This document shows positions 33,085-41,174 of a stretch of 64,000 nucleotides of DNA, one piece after another (within the stretch, counting starts at the first letter, position 1; every line of letters begins with the position of its first letter). The DNA lies in assembly GCA_049653005.1 (NCBI GenBank), contig JBASFL010000129.1, positions 7,185 to 71,184 on the forward strand, given 5' to 3'. A program made the position numbers and the translations under genes. The notes under the pieces were generated by a model that saw nothing but the letters and a program-made list of their open reading frames with translations, did no database searches and was not told where the DNA came from. The stretch is from UBA2334 sp049653005. GTDB lineage: Bacteria; Pseudomonadota; Gammaproteobacteria; Burkholderiales; Burkholderiaceae_C.

Positions 33085-33870
33085 TCAGCCCGCCGACTTG
33101 CGGCTGGGCGCTTTGCGGGCCACGGGGGCTTTGGCGGCCGCTTTGCCGGCCGGTTTTCCGGCGGTTTTGGCCGCAGTCTTCTTGACAGCAGGTTTGCCCA
33201 CTACCAGGGTTTTGACCTTGGCGGCCACGGTGGCCGTTGGCTTCTTGGCGGCGGGTTTCTTCTCTGCGGTGGCCACAGGTGCGGCCTTCGCGGCGGCTTT
33301 TTTGGCCGGGGCCTTCTTCACCGCAGCGGCTTCGGTCGCTGTGGCCTTGGGTGCTGTGGCCTTGGGTTTGGCTGCGGCCTTGCGGGCAGGGCTGGCTTTG
33401 GCAGGTGCCTCGACCGCATCGGCGGTGGCAGCGGCTTTTTTGCGCGCGGGGGCTTTGGGTGCGGCTTTGGATGCCGCAGCGGCCTCGGCCTTCTTCGCGG
33501 TGGCGGTGGTCAGGCGCACGGTTTTGCCGCCCCAGATTTCTTCCAGGTGGTAGTAGGCGCGGATGGTGGGCTGCATCACATGGGCCACGGCAGCGCCGCA
33601 GTCCACGATGATCCACTCGCCGTTTTCAGCACCTTCCACGCGGGGCTTGGGGAAACCGGCTTCGCGCACCGCGTCGCTCACGCTGGAAGCCAGTGCCTTG
33701 GTCTGGCGGTTGGAGGTGCCGCTGGCGATGATGACGCGCTCAAACAGGGGGGACAGGTGCTCGGTGTTGAGCACCAGAATATCTTGGCCCTTCACATCTT
33801 CCAGCCCATCCACGATGGCTCGCTGCAGTTTCTGAACGTCGGTTTTGCGGGGCTGGGTTTCGCTGGTCAT
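33085..33870 (-). CDS. rsfS: Ribosomal silencing factor RsfS with long Lys/Ala-rich tail
   Basis: RsfS (RsfA/YbeB) binds L14 and blocks subunit joining in starvation. Residues 10-120 form the DUF143/Oligomerisation domain, with LQRAIVDGLEDVKGQDILVL, FERVIIASGTSNRQTKALAS and the ending YYHLEEIWGG. E. coli RsfS is 105 residues; here about 140 additional residues consist almost entirely of Ala, Lys, Pro and Thr with repeated PAKK, AAKA and KAPA motifs, resembling histone H1-like bacterial proteins. The tail is basic and certainly disordered. The gene starts within the nadD stop (four-base overlap). Confidence 0.93.
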   Translation of the reverse strand: MTSETQPRKTDVQKLQRAIVDGLEDVKGQDILVLNTEHLSPLFERVIIASGTSNRQTKALASSVSDAVREAGFPKPRVEGAENGEWIIVDCGAAVAHVMQPTIRAYYHLEEIWGGKTVRLTTATAKKAEAAAASKAAPKAPARKKAAATADAVEAPAKASPARKAAAKPKATAPKATATEAAAVKKAPAKKAAAKAAPVATAEKKPAAKKPTATVAAKVKTLVVGKPAVKKTAAKTAGKPAGKAAAKAPVARKAPSRKSAG

Positions 33871-34559
33871 GTGTGAAGGGAGTAAAGCTGGTGAACTGAA
33901 ATGTAGCGCGCGATGGCCGGGAGCACCATGGCCTGCAAACCCTCGGTGCCGTGGGTTGCCAAGTGCGCGCGAATGTGGGTGGAGCTGAGCCCCAAGCCCT
34001 GCCAGGGCAAGGCCACCGGGGCCGGGGTCTGCGGGCTGTCGCCTGGGTTTGGAAGCGACGGCAGGGCCGAGGATTCTATGTCAAAAGTGCCTCTTGCGCT
34101 TGCATATATTGGTCTTTCAGCTACCACCAGCGTAGCAACCTGGGCAATGTGCTGCCAGCGGTGCCAGGTGGTGAAGCGGTCAAACTGGTCTTGCCCCATC
34201 AGCAGGGCCCAGTGCGCGTCTGGGCTTTCGGCCTGCAAGGTGCCCAAGGTGTGGTGGGTGTAGCTGGGGCCGGGGTGGCGGATTTCGCGGTCGTCCACCA
34301 CCACCTCGCAACTGGGGGGGAAATGGCCGGGCGCAAAAGCGGTGCGGGCCATGGCCAGGCGGTGCTCGGCGGGGCTGAGGTTGACCGCCTTGTGCCAAGC
34401 CTGCCCCGTGGGCACCACCACCAGGCGTTGCAGGCCCAGGTGGGCGACAAACGCCTGGGCCATGGCCAGGTGGTCCAGGTGGGGCGGGTCGAACGCGCCG
34501 CCATAGACCCCCACCCGCAGGCTGGGGGCGTGGTCGCCGGGCAACAAACGCGTGCTCAA
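33867..34559 (-). CDS. nadD: Nicotinate-nucleotide adenylyltransferase NadD
   Basis: NadD makes NaAD from NaMN and ATP. The protein has GVYGGAFDPPHLDHLAMAQ (nucleotidyltransferase HxGH-type region, here reading HLDH), PTGQAWHKAVNLSPAEHRLAMA and the C-terminal LSSTHIRAHLA. There is no ATG before the conserved core; TTG 34559 overlaps the hemF stop and gives 230 residues, while GTG 34514 would begin two residues before GVYGG. Residues 146-155 (VAERPIYASAR) are encoded by a dispersed repeat, in the variable linker before ISST. Part of the coupled hemF-nadD-rsfS set. Confidence 0.88.
   Translation of the reverse strand: MSTRLLPGDHAPSLRVGVYGGAFDPPHLDHLAMAQAFVAHLGLQRLVVVPTGQAWHKAVNLSPAEHRLAMARTAFAPGHFPPSCEVVVDDREIRHPGPSYTHHTLGTLQAESPDAHWALLMGQDQFDRFTTWHRWQHIAQVATLVVAERPIYASARGTFDIESSALPSLPNPGDSPQTPAPVALPWQGLGLSSTHIRAHLATHGTEGLQAMVLPAIARYISVHQLYSLHT
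34097..34123 (-). repeat. Dispersed repeat core, copy 7, inside nadD
   Basis: On the minus strand TAGC, 17 bases with ACCAATAT, CAAGCG, then CAAGAGGCA and a TTTT tail. Sense to the gene, read in the same phase as copy 1, and translated to VVAERPIYASARGTFDIE. Its base composition is visibly lower in GC than the surrounding gene. Confidence 0.83.
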
Positions 34560-35488
34560 ACCCAATCGCGACGCGGCAAAAAGTCGGTGTACAGCCGGTG
34601 CTCGGGCGTGCCGGGCTCGGGCTTTTTGGCATAGGCCCAGCTGACCAGGGGCGGCATGGACAGCAGGATGGACTCGCTGCGCCCGCCCGACTGAAGGCCA
34701 AAGTGTGTGCCCCGGTCCCACACCAGGTTGAATTCGACGTAGCGGCCCCGGCGGTACAGCTGGAACTCACGCTCGCGTTCGGTGTGGGGCAGCCCCAAGC
34801 GCCGCTCGACGATGGGCAGGTAGGCGCCCAGAAACGCATTGCCCACCGCTTGCATCATGTCAAAGCTGCCGTCAAAACCCAGCTCGGAAAAGTCGTCGAA
34901 AAACACGCCGCCCACACCACGCTGTTCGTTGCGGTGTTTCAGGCAGAAGTAGTCGTCGCACCAGGTTTTGAAGCGGGGGTATTTGTCGTCACCAAACGGG
35001 GTCAAGGCGTCGCGGCACACGGTGTGGAAATGCACCGCGTCTTCTTCAAAGCCGTAATAAGGCGTCAGGTCCATGCCGCCACCGAACCAGCACACCGGCT
35101 CACCACCCCCCACGGGGGTGGCGGCGATCATGCGCACGTTCATGTGCACGGTGGGCACATAGGGGTTGCGGGGGTGGAACACCAGGCTCACGCCCATGGC
35201 CTCGAAAGGCGCACCAGCCAGCTCGGGGCGGTGTTGGGTGGCCGAGGGGGGCAAGCGGGGGCCGGTGACGTGGGAAAACCCACACCCCGCGCGCTCGAAC
35301 ACAGGGCCGCCTTCCAGAATGCGGGTGATGCCATTGCCTTGCAGCAACTCGCCACTGGGCTTGCTCCAGCCGTCTTCCAGAAACGCCGTGCCGTCAATGG
35401 CGGTGATGGCGGTGGTGATGCGGTCTTGCAGGCCCAGCAGGTAGGTGCGAACGGTTTGGGCGTTCAGGTGGGAGGTGGTGGTGCTCAT
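34556..35488 (-). CDS. hemF: Oxygen-dependent coproporphyrinogen-III oxidase HemF
   Basis: HemF oxidatively decarboxylates coproporphyrinogen III in aerobic haem synthesis. The 310-residue protein contains VHMNVRMIAA, CWFGGGMDLTPYYGFEEDA, RGVGGVFFDDF and YRRGRYVEFNLVWDRGT, all invariant blocks. ATG 35488 (MSTTTSHLN) gives the normal length. It is 25 bases downstream of purD and overlaps the proposed nadD start. Confidence 0.97.
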   Translation of the reverse strand: MSTTTSHLNAQTVRTYLLGLQDRITTAITAIDGTAFLEDGWSKPSGELLQGNGITRILEGGPVFERAGCGFSHVTGPRLPPSATQHRPELAGAPFEAMGVSLVFHPRNPYVPTVHMNVRMIAATPVGGGEPVCWFGGGMDLTPYYGFEEDAVHFHTVCRDALTPFGDDKYPRFKTWCDDYFCLKHRNEQRGVGGVFFDDFSELGFDGSFDMMQAVGNAFLGAYLPIVERRLGLPHTEREREFQLYRRGRYVEFNLVWDRGTHFGLQSGGRSESILLSMPPLVSWAYAKKPEPGTPEHRLYTDFLPRRDWV

Positions 35489-35513
35489 GCGGGGTTCAAC
35501 ACTCAAAAACGGC

Positions 35514-36788
35514 TCACAGCGCGCGGTAACCGATGTCGCGGCGGCACTGCATGCCGTCGAACGCCACGCCATCGACCAGGCGGTAGGCCGCAGCCTGCGC
35601 CTCGCGCACCGTGGCCCCCAAAGCGGTGGCGCACAACACGCGCCCGCCCGAGGTGACCAACTGGCCGTTGGCCACGGCGGTACCGGCGTGGAACACCACG
35701 GCATCGGCGCTGTCGGTGGGCAAGGCGGTGATGGCGTCGCCCTTGCGCGGCTCCAGCGGGTAACCGGCGGCGGCCAGCACCACGCCCAGGGCGCAGTGGC
35801 TGTCCCACTGCAGCTCAACCCCGGCCAGTTGCTGGTTGGCAGCGGCCAACAACACAGCGGCCAGGTCGGACTGCAGGCGCATCATGATGGGCTGGGTTTC
35901 GGGGTCGCCCATGCGGCAGTTGAACTCCAGGGTTTTCACGTCGCCCTGTGGGGTGATCATGAGCCCGGCGTACAAAAAGCCGGTGTACGGGATGCCATCG
36001 GCCTCCATGCCAGCTATTGTTGGCAAGATGATTTCGCGCATGGCCTTGTCGTGCACCGCGGGGGTGACCACCGGCGCGGGCGAATACGCGCCCATGCCAC
36101 CGGTGTTGGGCCCCTGGTCGGCGTCGAGCAGGCGCTTGTGGTCTTGCGAGGTGGCCAGGGGCAGCACGGTTTTGCCGTCGCACACCACGATGAAGCTGGC
36201 CTCTTCACCGGCCAGGAATTCTTCGATGACGACCCGCGCACCACCGGCGTTGTGTTGCACGCCAAATTTGTTGCCTTCCAGCATGAAGTCCACCGCTTCG
36301 TGGGCTTCGGCCAATGTCAACGCCACCACCACGCCCTTGCCAGCGGCCAGGCCATCGGCCTTGACCACGATGGGCGCGCCCATGCGGTCGATGTAGGCGT
36401 GGGCCAAGGTGGCGTCGGTGAAGGTGTCGTAAGCGGCGGTGGGAATGCCGTGGCGTTGCATGAACGCCTTGGAAAAGGCCTTGGAGCTTTCGAGTTGCGC
36501 CGCTGCTTTGGTGGGGCCAAACACGGCCAAGCCGTGGGCGCGGAACTCATCGACGATGCCCGCAGCCAGCGGTGCCTCGGGGCCCACCACGGTCAGGCCG
36601 ATGGCGTTGGCCTGGGCCCATTCACGCAGGGCCACCACATCGGTGACAGCGATGTTGGTCAGCGCGGCGTCGTGGGCGGTGCCCCCATTGCCAGGGGCCA
36701 CAAACACCTGGGCCACGCTGGGGCTCTGGCGCAAGCGCCAGGCCAAGGCGTGCTCACGACCACCACCGCCCACCACCAGAACGTTCAT
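35514..36788 (-). CDS. purD: Phosphoribosylamine-glycine ligase PurD
   Basis: PurD catalyses the second step of de novo purine synthesis. The 424-residue ATP-grasp enzyme starts MNVLVVGGGGREHALAWRL and contains PIVVKADGLAAGKGVVVA, PNTGGMGAYSPAP, and ATP-grasp segment VLEFNCRMGDPETQ-like sequence. ATG 36788 matches the family; upstream ATGs would add nine residues. It lies between yebC (23 bases) and hemF. Confidence 0.97.
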   Translation of the reverse strand: MNVLVVGGGGREHALAWRLRQSPSVAQVFVAPGNGGTAHDAALTNIAVTDVVALREWAQANAIGLTVVGPEAPLAAGIVDEFRAHGLAVFGPTKAAAQLESSKAFSKAFMQRHGIPTAAYDTFTDATLAHAYIDRMGAPIVVKADGLAAGKGVVVALTLAEAHEAVDFMLEGNKFGVQHNAGGARVVIEEFLAGEEASFIVVCDGKTVLPLATSQDHKRLLDADQGPNTGGMGAYSPAPVVTPAVHDKAMREIILPTIAGMEADGIPYTGFLYAGLMITPQGDVKTLEFNCRMGDPETQPIMMRLQSDLAAVLLAAANQQLAGVELQWDSHCALGVVLAAAGYPLEPRKGDAITALPTDSADAVVFHAGTAVANGQLVTSGGRVLCATALGATVREAQAAAYRLVDGVAFDGMQCRRDIGYRAL

Positions 36789-36811
36789 TGTTGCGTGTGT
36801 CATGGCGGGGC

Positions 36812-37537
36812 TCACTCTGAAATGGCAGCGTTGTGGAACACGTTTTGCACGTCGTCCAGGTCTTCCAGCACATCCAGCAGCTTTTGCATGCGGGCGGCGT
36901 CGTCGCCAGCAAGGTCGATGGTGTTGTCGGCGCGCATGGTCACTTCGGCCATTTCGGGCACCAGACCTGCGGCTTCCAGGGCGTTTTTCACGGCCTCAAA
37001 CGTTTGGGGGCTGGTCAGCACCTCGATGGCGCCGTCGTCATCGGTGATCACGTCGTCAGCCCCGGCTTCCAGGGCCACGTCCATCACTTTGTCTTCGCTC
37101 ACGCCGGGCGCAAACACCAGCTGGCCGCAGTGTTTGAACTGAAACGCCACCGAACCTTCGGTGCCCAGGTTGCCGCCGTGTTTGCTGAAGGCGTGGCGCA
37201 CCTCGGCCACGGTGCGCACGCGGTTGTCGGTCATGGTGTCGAGAATCACGGCCACGCCGCCGATGCCATAACCCTCGTAGCGAATTTCTTCGTACTGCAC
37301 ACCTTCCTGGTTGCCGGTGGCCTTGTCGATGTTGTATTTGATGCGGTCGGCCGGCAGGTTGACGGCTTTGGCTTTGTCAATGGCCAGGCGCAGGCGGGGG
37401 TTGGCGCTCAGGTCACCGCCACCGCTGCGGGCGGCCACGGTGATTTCGCGGATCACGCGTGTCCACAGCTTGCCGCGCTTTTCGTCCTGACGGCCCTTGC
37501 GGTGCTGGATGTTGGCCCATTTGGAATGACCTGCCAT
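36812..37537 (-). CDS. YebC/PmpR-family DNA-binding or translation-associated protein
   Basis: A 241-residue member of the YebC/TACO1 family. The start MAGHSKWANIQHRKGRQD is invariant, followed by KLWTRVIREITVAARSGG and EGYGIGGVAVILDTMTDNR. Members have been described as transcription regulators and, more recently, as factors that help ribosomes through proline stretches; which applies here cannot be told. ATG 37537 is the only sensible start. First gene of the minus-strand block, divergent from the DUF853 gene with 72 bases between. Confidence 0.95.
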   Translation of the reverse strand: MAGHSKWANIQHRKGRQDEKRGKLWTRVIREITVAARSGGGDLSANPRLRLAIDKAKAVNLPADRIKYNIDKATGNQEGVQYEEIRYEGYGIGGVAVILDTMTDNRVRTVAEVRHAFSKHGGNLGTEGSVAFQFKHCGQLVFAPGVSEDKVMDVALEAGADDVITDDDGAIEVLTSPQTFEAVKNALEAAGLVPEMAEVTMRADNTIDLAGDDAARMQKLLDVLEDLDDVQNVFHNAAISE

Positions 37538-37609
37538 GAAAACCCTCTTGAATTTGAGATACGCTGGTGCGCCGAAAAATAACCCCCGATTGTACTTTTT
37601 GAGGTTTTC

Positions 37610-39154
37610 ATGACCGAAGCGCTGCCCATTGCCCAGAACGCCACCACCGCCTGCGGGATCCACCCCGACAAGGCCAACCGGCACGGCCTGATCACCGGGG
37701 CCACCGGCACGGGCAAAACCGTGACGCTTCAGGCCATGGCAGAGCAGTTCTCGCGCATCGGCGTGCCCGTGTTCATGGCCGACATCAAGGGCGACCTGAC
37801 CGGCGTGTCGCAGCCCGGCAAGGTGGGCGAAAAAATGGCCCAAATCCTGGCCGACCGGGGGCTGGCCGCACCAGAACCCAAGGCCTTCCCCACCACGCTG
37901 TGGGACGTGTTTGGCGAACAGGGCCACCCCGTGCGCGCCACCGTCAGCGACCTGGGGCCGTTGCTGCTGGCCCGCATGCTCAACCTGAACGAAACCCAGG
38001 CGGGCGTGCTGCAGCTGGTGTTCAAGGTGGCCGACGACAACGGCATGCTGCTGCTGGACATGAAAGACCTGCGCGCCATGTGCCAACACGTGGGTGACAA
38101 CGCCAAAGACTTCACCACCGAATACGGCAACATCAGCGCCGCCAGCATTGGGGCCATTCAGCGCGCGCTGCTGCAAGTGGACAGCCAGGGCGGCGACGTG
38201 TTTTTTGGCGAGCCCATGCTCAACATCGCTGACTTCATGCAAACGGTGGACGGCTTTGGCATGGTCAACATCCTGGCGGCCGACAAGCTGATGAACTCGC
38301 CCAAGCTGTATTCCACCTTTTTGCTGTGGATGCTGAGCGAGCTGTTTGAAACCCTGCCCGAGGTGGGCGACCTGGACAAACCGAAGCTGGTGTTTTTCTT
38401 CGACGAGGCCCACCTGCTGTTTGCCGACGCCCCCAAGGCGCTGGTGGAGCGCATCGAGCTGGTGGTGCGCCTGGTGCGCTCCAAAGGCGTGGGCGTGTAC
38501 TTCGTCACGCAAAACCCGCTGGACATTCCCGACAGCGTGCTGGCCCAGCTGGGCAACCGTGTGCAGCATGCGCTGCGCGCCTTCACCCCGCGCGACCAGA
38601 AGGCCGTGAAAGCCACGGCGCAAACCATGCGCCCCAAAGACGGGCTGAACATTGAAGCCGCCATCACCGAACTGGCCGTGGGCGAGGCCCTGGTGAGCTT
38701 TCTCGATGAAAAAGGCCGCCCCAGCGTGACCGAGCGCGCCTACGTGCTGCCCCCCGCCGGGCAACTGGGGCCCATCACCCCCGCCCAACGCCAAGCCCTG
38801 CTGGACAACAGCCTGGTGGCCGGTGTGTACGAAAAAACCGTGGACCGCGAAAGCGCCTACGAACTGATCAAAGGCCATGCGCCACAAGGCAACACGGGCA
38901 CCCCAGGCACGGCGGCCACACCCACCGCCAGCCGCACGGCCCCCGGCACCGCAGCCCCCGCGCCCGCAGAAGGCGGTGGGTTGATGGGGGGCTTCAACGA
39001 CCTGCTGTTTGGCAGCACCGGCCCGCGCGGTGCCCAGCGCGATGGATTGGTGCAAACCATGGCCAAGTCGGCCGTGCGCACGGTGGGCACCCAAATCGGG
39101 CGCGAGATTTTGCGCGGCGTGCTGGGTGGCTTGCTGGGCGGTCGGCGGCGCTGA
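37610..39154 (+). CDS. HerA-like ATPase, DUF853 family (YjgR type)
   Basis: A 514-residue P-loop ATPase of the HerA/VirB4 superfamily. Walker A is GATGTGKT near residue 32, with FMADIKGDLTGVSQPG behind it, and the Walker B LVFFFDEAHLLF lies at about 260; an arginine-finger-like VQHALRAFTPRDQKAVKA follows. The C-terminal 90 residues are Ala/Pro/Gly-rich with a conserved GGGLMGGFNDLLFGS, typical of DUF853. The role is unknown; homology suggests DNA translocation, but no NurA-type nuclease is adjacent. Confidence 0.9.
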   Translation: MTEALPIAQNATTACGIHPDKANRHGLITGATGTGKTVTLQAMAEQFSRIGVPVFMADIKGDLTGVSQPGKVGEKMAQILADRGLAAPEPKAFPTTLWDVFGEQGHPVRATVSDLGPLLLARMLNLNETQAGVLQLVFKVADDNGMLLLDMKDLRAMCQHVGDNAKDFTTEYGNISAASIGAIQRALLQVDSQGGDVFFGEPMLNIADFMQTVDGFGMVNILAADKLMNSPKLYSTFLLWMLSELFETLPEVGDLDKPKLVFFFDEAHLLFADAPKALVERIELVVRLVRSKGVGVYFVTQNPLDIPDSVLAQLGNRVQHALRAFTPRDQKAVKATAQTMRPKDGLNIEAAITELAVGEALVSFLDEKGRPSVTERAYVLPPAGQLGPITPAQRQALLDNSLVAGVYEKTVDRESAYELIKGHAPQGNTGTPGTAATPTASRTAPGTAAPAPAEGGGLMGGFNDLLFGSTGPRGAQRDGLVQTMAKSAVRTVGTQIGREILRGVLGGLLGGRRR

Positions 39155-39275
39155 CTCCCCACCGCCCGCCGGTGGGGCACGGGTTACCGGCGGGTTTCCA
39201 AAAAAGTGGTGAGAATGGACGGGGTTCAAACTGCAAACGTTTGCAGCACATCCCCGCACACCCCACCCTTCACCC

Positions 39276-39791
39276 ATGTTTTTTTTTAAGCTTTTTGCCT
39301 ACCTGGCGCTTGCCCTGATTGGATTGACAGCTATTGTCTTTGCGCTGGGGCAATTCAATTTTTTGCGGGGCACGCCAGCGGCACCGTTGGGTGTGCAACA
39401 GGGCAGGCTGGCACCGCCCTCGCCCACCCCCAACAGCGCCAGCAGCCAGGCGGGCCTGTACCCCAACCACCCCCAAGCGGCCTATGCCGCCGTGGCTCCG
39501 TTCGCCCCTCGCGCGGGGGAGTCTGGCCCTGCCGCACTGCAACGGCTGGCGGACTTGCTGCTGCAACAAACGGGCACCCGTCTCACCCAACACACCGACG
39601 GCTACGTGCGCGCCGAAGCCACCACGCGCTGGCTGCGGTTTGTGGACGACGTGGAGCTGTGGCTGGACCCTGCCACGGGCCTGGTGCACGTGCGCTCGGC
39701 CAGCCGCCTGGGCCGCAAAGACTTTGGCGTGAACCGCGCCCGGGTTGAGGCACTGCGGGCAGCCTTCCTGGCAGCGAAAGCCACCCCATGA
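39276..39791 (+). CDS. DUF1499 membrane-anchored protein
   Basis: A 171-residue protein with one N-terminal hydrophobic segment (residues 4-28), a Pro/Ala linker and a C-terminal DUF1499 domain (about 75-168) with YVRAEATTRWLRFVDDVELW and HVRSASRLGRKDFGVNRAR. DUF1499 function is unknown. The anchor segment is largely encoded by a dispersed repeat (core at residues 11-20), and the start codon is within 35 bases of it. The following MFS gene overlaps by four bases. Confidence 0.88.
   Translation: MFFFKLFAYLALALIGLTAIVFALGQFNFLRGTPAAPLGVQQGRLAPPSPTPNSASSQAGLYPNHPQAAYAAVAPFAPRAGESGPAALQRLADLLLQQTGTRLTQHTDGYVRAEATTRWLRFVDDVELWLDPATGLVHVRSASRLGRKDFGVNRARVEALRAAFLAAKATP
39307..39333 (-). repeat. 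Dispersed repeat core, copy 8, encoding the DUF1499 membrane anchor
   Basis: On the minus strand TAGC, 17 bases with CCAATC, CAAGCG, CCAGGTAGGCA, an A-run and AAGCTT followed by eight A. Antisense to the gene; the complement is read in the GCG CTT phase and gives LALALIGLTAIVFA. Confidence 0.85.
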
Positions 39792-41083
39792 ACACACGCC
39801 ATTTCATCCGCCAAACGCCCTACCTGGCCTGGGTGATGCTGTATTGCGCCGTGACGGCGGGCCTGTTTGGTGTGATGCTGGGCCTGGTCACACCCAACCT
39901 GCGGGCGCAGTGGCAACTCAGCTACCAGGACATGGGGCTGCTGATGACGCTGTCGTCGGCCGGTGGCGTGGTGGGCTCGCTGCTGGGCGGGCACATTGCC
40001 AAACGGTTTGACACCCGCCGCCTGTTTTTGGCCTATGCCTGCTTCACGCTGACCATGCTGGTGGGCCTGGCCAACGCGCCCACGTTTGGCGTGCTGGTGG
40101 TCTGTTTTGCCCTGACCGCCGTGACCGAATCGGCTCTGTTCACCCTGGGCCACGGCGTGTTGGCCAACATGAGCAACGACAGCGAAACACGCACCCGCTT
40201 CATTGGCCTGGTGGACGTGGGCTTCAGCCTGGGCACCCTGGTGGCCCCGCTGTGGGTGGCCGGCTGGTTTGCAGTGAACCCCGCCTGGCGCGGCCCCTAC
40301 CTGGCCTTTGTGGGGTTTGTGGCCTTGCTGGTGGCGCTGCTGTGGCCACACCGGGCCTACACCGGGCTGGCGCTGAACAGCCCCGCCGCTGGTTCAACCG
40401 TTGATACAACCGCTGACACCACCGCGCCGGCACCGGCCACAGACCGGGGCTACCTGGCCTTGGCCACCCACCCCGTGGTGCTGCCCGGCCTGGCCGCCGC
40501 GCTGCTGGTGGGCTATGTGGAATGGGGCCAGAACTACTGGCTGGTCAGCTATGTGGAACAAGGGCTGGAATGGGGGGCCACCCTGGCGCGCCAGGCCGTG
40601 TTCGCGCTGATGCTGGGCATGCTGGTGGGCCGGGTGTGGCAAACCTTTGTGGCCAGCCGCTGGTCCATGGAAACCAAAATTGGCCGCCTGGCTTGGCTGT
40701 GTGTGGGTGCTTTGCTGGTGCAAAACGCTGCGGGCTGGCTGGCCCACACCCAACCGGCGTGGGCGGGGCCGATGCAGGCGCTGTTTGTGCTGGCCAGCCT
40801 GGGTGTGGGGCTGGGGGTGTCGGTGGGGTTTCCCATTTTGCTGGGCAGCCTGATCCACGCGCTGCCCCAAGAAGCGTCGCGCCTGTCGGCCCTGATGATG
40901 ATTGCCATTTCAGCCGGTGCGGCACTGGCCTCGCAAAGCGTGGGGCGGCTGGCCGATGCCTGGGGCATGGCCACCGCCTTCGGGCTGCTGGTGGCATCGG
41001 CCGTGGCCTACGTGGCCGCGCTGGCGGTGATGCACCGCCGACTGGCCGCCCACGATGCCCAGGCGGCTGTGACGGCACCCTGA
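39788..41083 (+). CDS. MFS transporter
   Basis: A 431-residue major facilitator with about twelve membrane segments and a central loop near residues 195-225 rich in Thr, Ala and Pro. The segment GLLMTLSSAGGVVGSLLGGHIAKRFDTRRL contains the loop 2-3 motif A-like GGHIAKRFDTRR. No substrate can be inferred. It is coupled to the DUF1499 gene by a four-base overlap and ends before a bidirectional terminator and a dispersed repeat. Confidence 0.9.
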   Translation: MNTRHFIRQTPYLAWVMLYCAVTAGLFGVMLGLVTPNLRAQWQLSYQDMGLLMTLSSAGGVVGSLLGGHIAKRFDTRRLFLAYACFTLTMLVGLANAPTFGVLVVCFALTAVTESALFTLGHGVLANMSNDSETRTRFIGLVDVGFSLGTLVAPLWVAGWFAVNPAWRGPYLAFVGFVALLVALLWPHRAYTGLALNSPAAGSTVDTTADTTAPAPATDRGYLALATHPVVLPGLAAALLVGYVEWGQNYWLVSYVEQGLEWGATLARQAVFALMLGMLVGRVWQTFVASRWSMETKIGRLAWLCVGALLVQNAAGWLAHTQPAWAGPMQALFVLASLGVGLGVSVGFPILLGSLIHALPQEASRLSALMMIAISAGAALASQSVGRLADAWGMATAFGLLVASAVAYVAALAVMHRRLAAHDAQAAVTAP

Positions 41084-41094
41084 AACCGCCCATG

Positions 41095-41120
41095 AAAAAT
41101 GGCCCCGAAGGGCCATTTTT
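41095..41120. terminator. Bidirectional terminator between the MFS gene and ppsA
   Basis: A perfect AAAAATGGCC / GGCCATTTTT stem with a six-base loop, directly between convergent genes. Copy 9 of the dispersed repeat begins four bases to its right. Confidence 0.9.
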
Positions 41121-41123
41121 AAA

Positions 41124-41150
41124 TAGCAAACTTGTCAATACCAACAAGCG
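41124..41150 (+). repeat. Dispersed repeat core, copy 9, between the MFS gene and ppsA
   Basis: TAGC, 17 bases with CAATACC, CAAGCG, then CTGGAGGCA, an A-run and AAGCTT. It directly abuts the terminator, and its right end runs to within a few bases of the ppsA stop codon. Confidence 0.88.
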
Positions 41151-41174
41151 CTGGAGGCATAAAAAGCTTGAAAA

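Noticed and set aside
36812..39277. A fused 821-codon frame containing YebC with a long N-terminal extension
   Set aside because: The extension is antisense to the DUF853 gene; YebC has its invariant MAGHSKWANIQ start at 37537.
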